A stretch of 64,000 nt of DNA from Acephala macrosclerotiorum (lineage: Eukaryota; Ascomycota; Leotiomycetes; Helotiales; Mollisiaceae): positions 248,001 to 312,000 of the forward strand of contig MU119222.1 of the NCBI GenBank assembly GCA_014904845.1. The letters run 5' to 3'. The position numbers and the translations under genes are program-made. Every line of letters begins with the position of its first letter. The first letter of the stretch is position 1. Shown piece after piece: positions 58,155 to 64,000 of this stretch. The notes below the pieces were generated by a model that was given only the letters and a program-made list of their open reading frames with translations, ran no database searches and was not told where the DNA came from.

Positions 58155-58980
58155 ATGGCTCTAGCGAGAACTGAAGAAGAGGGCTTCGCGGTCTCAATTC
58201 CAGAAGTCCCTGTGACAGAACAAAGAGGCCCCTTCATCGAGAAAGAAGGCGACCGGAAACTGAAAAATCCAGGTACCTACCTTGCTCCCACTGCCCGAGA
58301 TCAAGTCTGACATCGCCAGGAACCGCCCGCGCAAACGAAGCAGCAACCACCGAAGCACCCCACGGCGCAACAAAGAATGGCCGGGAACGCGACTACAAGC
58401 ACCAAACAGTCCTCCAGCAACATCTCTCCTACTTCGATCGCGACGGTGATGGTGTCATTTGGCCAAAAGACACCTTCATCGGGTTCTACCGCCTAGGCTA
58501 CGGTCTCATTCTCTCCATCATATCAGTACTCATCATCCATCCTGGTTTCAGCTGGCCAACTCTCTCTGGGTGGCTCCCAGATCCATTCTTCAGGATATAT
58601 ATCGCGAGGATACATAAGGATAAGCATGGAAGTGATAGTGGAAGTTACGATACGGAGGGACGACTTGTACCGCAGAAATTCGAGGATATATTTTCCAAAT
58701 ATGCGAGCGGTGATAAAAAGGGGATTACGTTAAAAGAGATGTTTACGTATATGAAAGGGCAGAGACTTGTGATGGATCCCTTTGGGTGGAGTACCGCGCT
58801 GTTCGAGTGTAAGCGTTGTGATCCGGAAAAGGTAGTGAAGCTGACTCTTAGACAGGGGGTGCGACTTACTTGCTCCTGTGGCCGAAAGACGGGAGGATGA
58901 AGAAAGAGGATATCAGAGGGATCTATGATGGAAGTCTCTTCTTTGAGATTGCGGCTAGAAGGGAGAAGAAGAAACAGTAG
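58155..58980 (+). CDS. Caleosin (lipid-droplet, peroxygenase-type)
   Basis: Three exons: 58155-58272, 58320-58808 and 58856-58980, giving 243 residues. The EF-hand loop DRDGDGVIWPKDTF is complete for calcium binding. The central hydrophobic stretch with prolines (YGLILSIISVLIIHPGFSWP, then LPDPFF) is the caleosin lipid-droplet anchor. A second conserved part reads FEDIFSKYASGDKKGITLKE, and MTLMDPFGW-like and WPKDGRMKKEDIRGIYDGSLF elements close the protein. Two histidines (in LQQHLSYF and in IIHPG) fit the heme ligands of peroxygenases. The introns are both 47 bases and phase 1. The ATG at 58155 has a strong context (CACCATGG); the upstream ATG at 58077 is the alternative. Fungal caleosins act in lipid storage, oxylipin formation and sporulation. 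Confidence 0.88.
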
Positions 58981-59220
58981 GAGAGGATGCTTCTTAAACG
59001 GCGGAGCTTTTGCTCTGGTAGGGAGTAGAAGTGCGATTCGAAAATAGTGATTCAATCTCCCAAATTTTCGAGAAGAGGACAGACATTCAACAACACCGCG
59101 CGTCGGACTCTCTCGGAAATGTTTTAATATCTTGCAGGCACTGAGTCTGTGATGCAGGACAAGCATCTCAAATTCAAACCCCTAGTAAACCCACAAACCG
59201 TCAGATCTAATCTCTTATCT
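58981..59220. other. Intergenic between convergent genes
   Basis: 240 bases between the caleosin stop and the stop of the next, opposite gene. No coding sequence was seen. Confidence 0.45.
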
Positions 59221-59895
59221 TCAAGTCTCCTCCTCTTCGAGTCTTCTTCTCTGCAACTCCTCTTCGTCTCTTCTCTCCTGCTCTTCAATTTGCGCCTTAC
59301 TCCTCAACTCAATATCCAAAACCCACCTACAAACCTCAGTCACCATCTCCTTCGCACCTTCCTCGCCCTCATCACCAACCATCTCTGGGCTACTCTCCCA
59401 TCTCAACTCCTTAATCTTTCCGCCTCGCTCATCCCCTTTCCCGTCCTTCCTTTCCTTCGACTCATCAAGCTCAACCACCAACTCAAAAATCTTCATCCCC
59501 GTCCAACTCCTAAAGAAGTGAACCCTCATCTCTCCGGCCTTCCCTTCCTGTCCATCCACCTCATCACCGTCAGCAAAAACAAACCACTTATCCTCCATCG
59601 CCATCGGCTTAAACCCCAACCTCAACCTCTCAACTTTCTCCCCCGTCAATTTGACATCCCAAGGACTTGTGGCCGGAGTGACAAATTCCTCGGTACCCCA
59701 TTCTGAAGCCAAGGTGCGACTCCTTGGTTTTTTGGAGTTGGGTTGGCCGTAGACGACGAAATGGGCGAGTCCTTCGTGCTCTTGGTCCGTCAATACTCTT
59801 TCTGGGGATTCTGGGGCTGGAGAGAGGTGTTCTGTTTCCCGACTCTCGGAACCGCGTTGTCTGTCGGCTTCGGTGTTCGGAGCTGGCTCTGTCAT
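59221..59895 (-). CDS. Uncharacterised acidic protein
   Basis: Single exon of 224 residues, ATG at 59895-59893. The N terminus is charged and disordered (residues 1-60). A middle part looks folded: GLAHFVVYGQPNSKKPRSRT, TSPWDVKLTGEKVERLRLGF, MEDKWFVFAD, and MRVHFFRSWTGMKIFELVVE, with aromatic residues alternating as in beta strands. The C terminus is a Glu/Arg-rich helix (EEQERRDEEELQRRRLEEEE). I do not recognise the family. The minus strand is preferred because of the ATG, the folded-looking middle and the codon pattern; the plus-strand frame 59149-59706 is Pro/Leu/Ser-rich antisense. Confidence 0.65.
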   Translation of the reverse strand: MTEPAPNTEADRQRGSESRETEHLSPAPESPERVLTDQEHEGLAHFVVYGQPNSKKPRSRTLASEWGTEEFVTPATSPWDVKLTGEKVERLRLGFKPMAMEDKWFVFADGDEVDGQEGKAGEMRVHFFRSWTGMKIFELVVELDESKERKDGKGDERGGKIKELRWESSPEMVGDEGEEGAKEMVTEVCRWVLDIELRSKAQIEEQERRDEEELQRRRLEEEET

Positions 59896-60786
59896 TGTGA
59901 TTTGTTTCTGTTGTTGGGCGATTAAAGGGTTGAGATGTGAATGCGGAGGAAAAGTTGAAGAGGGGAAGTTGAAACAGGTGGCGAGTTATATATTTTCAGC
60001 CCTACGATATTTCGTAAAGTGGTCAGAGGTGACCCTTCATGCATGGAATGCTTAATTGGGCATTAGTTTTGACAGCTGAGGCTGAGCTATTCAGCCGGTC
60101 CTTGGACCAATAGCCTTGAACAAGCAAGCCGAAGCCATGCATGAGACGGGAGTAGAGTCATGAAACTCTTAAATATTCATTACAGACTAAGAAATATTGA
60201 CCCAACGTCGGACTTTTTGCTGCGTGGAAGAAATTGACCAAGAGAATTGTAATGGAACACTGTTGCAGACGGAGGTGCAATTGGACAGCAAAATGCCAAA
60301 TGATCAAGGGAAAGAAGCAATAGATCAACTTCAGCCATCAGGAAGCGCAATGAGATGTTACTGCGACGTAGAGACTCTCCTTTGCAGCTTCAACCTCGAA
60401 GTTTGAGCTTCCAGAACTATGATAGGACGAAAAGCTCAACATTCTGCCGGGAATTATTCGCCTCAAGTAGCACAACACAGAAAACAATACAAGAATACAG
60501 ATAATATGTGCCCGAATTCATTGATTCCACGTCCAAAGACGCAGGCGGTATTCATCTCTCTTCCATAATCTCATGTCCACGCGACGCTATTCTATAATAC
60601 AATGTAGCAAGCAGACCGTGGTTTCGTGATCCATGATCTAATGCCCAAGACGGTTCGTGATCCCTCTGCTGAGCAAAGCCAGCACAATTTATCATAAGAA
60701 CAACATTCAACTTTCATCCTTGACGCCAAACACCGCCCGAGAGCGCCATCCCAACTTGCATCACGCCTGTACTGTTTTGTGGTTCA
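59896..60786. other. Intergenic, no gene seen
   Basis: 0.9 kb holding the promoter of the acidic-protein gene and the PSY2 3' UTR. The frame at 60197-60406 has no family resemblance and is not called. Confidence 0.45.
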
Positions 60787-63689
60787 TTAACTGCCGTTGT
60801 CACTACCACCTGGACCATCGCCACCGGTCTTGATTGCTGGAGATATACTAATAGCAATCTTGTTGGTTTTGCCTCCAGATCCACCATTATGTGGAGAGCT
60901 GTTGAAGCTTTTCCTTTTTTTTAGCACGCTGCTTGTATTTGATCCAACAGAACTGGTCGAGTTTCGACGTTTCGGTTGGGAAAGCTTGCTCATCTCGTCC
61001 TCATCTTCGTCTTCTCGTCGTCGCTTCTCGGAAAGCTTTTCGGGAGGGGTCAGCGTTGCCGCCGACAAGATAGGTGTCATGGTGGTGGTGCCAGTCGTCT
61101 TGTCCTTCGGTGGAGTGTTCTCATCCGAACCTGGCGCCATCTCGACTTCCATACTCTCGTTCTCTTCGTCAGATGGATAGTCTACAAGTGGCTTCGAGAG
61201 AGGCGATGCACCATTAACTGATGGTCGATTTTGAGAGGCCTTTGCAACCGCTTCGTCTTCGTCATCCGATGTGTTGAAGTATTCCTCTTCCTGCGTATCT
61301 AGATCCTTTACTCCAGAATCCCATCTACTACCTCTACCCGTTTCAGGTCTCTTTGGAGTGTCCTCTGTATCCAGGAACGACGTCTCCAGGCTCGGTGCGA
61401 ATCCCTGACTTTGGTCGTATCTCATGATGAAGTTGCTGAAGATCTCAACGTATGTGATCTCCTTCAACTTATCTCGATAGTTCTCAACAAGATGGCTGAT
61501 GATATTCTTGATATTTTCCTTCTTGATGAATTCGAAAAATTCCAGACAGGCGGAGTTTAAGAGGTTGTCTCGCGGCATCGTCTCAAGGACAATGTTCAGG
61601 ATTGGCTCAAAAAGCTTAGCTTGGGTCATCTGTTGATTATAAAATTCGTCTTGTAGGCCAATTAGGTTGCGGAAGAACTTCAATGCGGCTAAAATCGATT
61701 AGTTAGGACAAAAGCAAAAATCGAGTGAATGCACTTACTCAGCTTCAAGTACTTCTCTGGACTCGAGAGAAGTTGAGCGATTCGTTGACCTAATTTTTCG
61801 GACAGGACGAAAAACTTGCTGTGGTGAGTATGCTGACGGACGAAGAAGCAGAGAATTTCGATGAGATAGATGAACAAAGATACTTGGTGGACGCTAAAAT
61901 TTGTCATGTCTTCCCGGTCCTTCAAGTCGACGAGAGGCTTGAATAATTTCTTCGCCGAATCATCGTAAAAGTCTTTGACAAACTCAGCTTGCTGGGGATC
62001 AGCAAGTGGCCGCATTCTTGCGAAATCACCATTGGCCTTGCCCATCCCCTCCATAGGCTGATTCTGAGGACCTGGGTCTAGAAGTACCTTGATAGCATCT
62101 GCAATCTGGGCCTTGACGCCAAGATCGGCTTCGACGAGGAGGAGGTCGATCAGAGAATCTGTCAAGGGCGTTTGCTTTTCGTTTAGTTGCCGGAAGATGG
62201 TCTGACGGATCATCTGAGGGTCATGATCGATCATAGAAACTAAGACATCTGTAGCTCCAACTCGAACCCCAACATCACTGTGACGCAACGCGAAGTTTAT
62301 GACTGAAAGCAGTCCATGTCCCAGAAAGTTGTTGTACAGCTGTTGTCTAGCTGGCTGCTGGAGGTTCTTTGCAATTGCACAACATTGCTGAATGAATAGT
62401 ACCGCTTCTTTCTTCCGATCCTGGTCTGTCTCGAGAGGACCAAAAACGCCGAACAGTTCCTTAAGAAAGGCAGGGTTTGTTTGCAAATGCTGAACAATAT
62501 CGACCTGGTTGAAGAATATCAAAGAATTAAGTACGGAGAAAGTAGGATCGTCCAGGATCCGGGCAAGCACGACGTCCTTGAGGTACTGCAATCGATATGT
62601 TGAATGAATCTTCCTCCGAACGGATTCGTCATCAATATGGACCACCTCCTTGAACCTACCCTCCTTCCCAAGCCAATGTCGGTGATTGGCCTTGTGACTG
62701 GGAAAGTCAGGGTCATATTCCAAAGCTCCCACCACCCCGAGGACGAGGTCGTCCGTTACCGCGAGCTCAATGATAGCAGTATCATTGAGGAGAATCAAAG
62801 TCTTCATGATCATGCAAAGCTTGTGCAGGCTTCCAAGATCTTCCATATCCTCGGCCATGTCTACTAGTGGTATCAACTTCTGTATATAGTCCTCCGCGAT
62901 TACGTATTTCGTCAATGCCTCTCGTCCCTGGCCTGTATTATGTAGACTGCGCATTTGCACTTCGATTTCGGGAAGCGTGCCGAGACTTGGGGAAGGTAGA
63001 GATATGGGGTTGTTAAATGAGTCGATGGCAATGTCGTCCGATAAGGCATCATCTGGAACGGATTAGCATTGCAAGCATGTAATAGTGCATCTGATGCGCG
63101 TACCTGGACCGCCAATTGCCAATAGCTGCTGCTGAATGTTATTTACGAATTTCCTGAAAGCGTTATTAGCATGCTGGCAGGCTCAGACTCAATATCTGGA
63201 GGTGGAAGAACTTGCCAGATAGCACCACAGCCTTCAGATTCTTGAAAACTCAAGGCCATATCAATACCGGTCGACGGCTCGGTCCATACAATGAGGGTAT
63301 CTGGTGGCGCGTGTAAGCCTCGGTCCACGCACAACATTTGAAGACATTATATACCTTGCTGCTTCTGGAAGCCATCTTCTTTGCATATTCTGGTTTCTAG
63401 AAGCATACGCTCTGGCTGGTCCTCTGACTGTACGAGAACCCGCGGTTCTTCCTGGCGGCTGTTTTCGTTCTAAAGCGCGATTGAGTCAGCCAACAGAACC
63501 TCCGCCAACAAGAGGCAATGCGCGAATCCATCAACATGCGCAGCACCGCAGAATATCGTGACATACAAAGAAGAACTGCGCGGTGCAGAAACCAGTCCCC
63601 CTATCGAACCAGTCATTGTTGCGCAACTCGTAGACCTTGACTCTCTTCTTGTCGTTCGGCGGGTTGTTAGGCACCGCTTGTGCCATCAT
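60787..63689 (-). CDS. PSY2: PP4 phosphatase regulatory subunit 3 (Psy2/SMEK)
   Basis: Six exons: 63689-63567, 63469-63355, 63300-63216, 63153-63104, 63052-61739 and 61688-60787, giving 862 residues (yeast Psy2 is 858). The start MMAQAVPNNPPNDKKRVKVY opens an EVH1/PH-like domain (KVYELRNNDWFDRGTGFCTA, DTLIVWTEPS, MALSFQESEGCGAIW). The SMK-1/armadillo part follows (YIQKLIPLVDMAEDMEDL, KDVVLARILDDPTFSVLNSL, HTHHSKFFVLSEKLGQR, FFEFIKKENIKNIISHL) and then an acidic, Ser-rich tail with a basic nuclear-signal-like stretch. Psy2 directs PP4 to phosphorylated Rad53 and gamma-H2AX in DNA-damage recovery. The introns are 97, 54, 62, 51 and 50 bases. The third has a GCAAGT donor instead of GT. The start is one of two adjacent ATGs. 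Confidence 0.94.
63154..63215 (-). other. GC-AG intron in PSY2
   Basis: The donor reads TG|GCAAGT and the acceptor TTTCAG|G. Only this pair restores the conserved GAIWKFVNN. The nearest GT donor, three bases farther into the intron, leads to a TAA five codons later in the next exon. GC-AG introns are about one percent of fungal introns, usually with an otherwise strong donor, as here. Confidence 0.85.
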
Positions 63690-64000
63690 CAAAGGTTGTA
63701 GTTCCCCTTCTAGGTCCTCTGAGCTCAAGATATTTGGTGCGATGTCCAGGTGATCTTGCAAGGAGAGGGTCGTAGTTTGGCTCAGCGCCGCCACCGTGAC
63801 GATCTGCCTGATGGCACGAGGATGGTCTTTGACGTGTTGGTAGCGCTCTCTCTGCAGAGCAATTATGACGATCGAGGCGACATGTATTGATGGGCTCAGG
63901 TGCTGTAGTGCGCTGTGCTGCCGGCCCTGTCGAATGTTGAATGTTGATATTGATGTGGTTGTTAGGCTTTCCTCTGAAGTTGTCGCGATTCGGAGTCTTG
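63690..64000. promoter_or_regulatory. PSY2 upstream region
   Basis: 311 bases upstream of the PSY2 start, running to the window edge. The PSY2 frame is open back to a GTG at 63794, but no earlier ATG in frame was seen. It should contain the 5' UTR and part of the promoter. Confidence 0.45.

Noticed and set aside
59149..59706. 185-codon plus-strand frame (Pro/Leu/Ser-rich)
   Set aside because: Antisense to the acidic-protein gene at 59221-59895, with typical shadow composition.
60197..60406. 69-codon plus-strand frame
   Set aside because: No homology features and no promoter or splice support.

Overview
This is a stretch of ascomycete fungal chromosome, almost certainly filamentous (Pezizomycotina). 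Genes are densely packed on both strands and most carry short introns of 42-210 bases with GT..AG ends and CTNAC-like branch sites. The protein set fits too: squalene epoxidase, a KapC-type bZIP, caleosin, fungal DASH and INO80 subunits, and HET-type heterokaryon-incompatibility debris. A helotialean (Leotiomycete) source is plausible, but the window alone does not prove it. I saw no tRNA, rRNA, CRISPR array, intact transposon or prokaryotic feature. Exon joins were worked out by hand from splice signals, reading phase and family knowledge, and no transcript data were available.

Left part (1-9.3 kb). The window opens inside ERG1 (squalene epoxidase). Next comes a broken HET-type gene: an N-terminal piece (about 1692-2331) and a C-terminal piece (5098-6147) lie on the same strand, and a C2H2 zinc-finger gene on the opposite strand sits between them. 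A long low-complexity protein of unknown function follows (6497-9257).

Second part (9.3-25.3 kb). A gene-poor stretch with two degenerate coding traces leads into intron-rich housekeeping genes: profilin (five exons), GOT1 (five exons), IES6, DAD4 (five exons, the first coding only the start codon), ARP5 and the bZIP gene kapC. IES6 and ARP5 encode the two partners of the Arp5-Ies6 module of the INO80 chromatin remodeler and are about 1 kb apart. After a 2.8-kb gene-free stretch come two unrelated short-chain dehydrogenases arranged tail to tail.

Third part (26-41.5 kb). SLH1 (ASCC3-type ribosome-quality-control helicase), a small 2EXR/F-box-like protein, guanine deaminase GUD1, and NTE1, the phosphatidylcholine lysophospholipase with cyclic-nucleotide-binding-like domains and a patatin domain.

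Right part (41.9-64 kb). eIF2-alpha, followed by a run rich in mitochondrial functions: IMP2 protease, the Mme1-type carrier, a PPR protein, NCA2 and, further on, an unrecognised protein with a mitochondrial-type N terminus. Between and after these are SEC4 (exocytic Rab), AFG2/DRG1 (AAA ATPase of 60S maturation), a caleosin, an uncharacterised acidic protein, and PSY2 (PP4 regulatory subunit), which has a GC-AG intron. No conventional biosynthetic or defence island is present. The points most worth a second look are the split HET remnant, the Arp5-Ies6 neighbourhood, the unusual exon and intron structures, and two unrecognised proteins.
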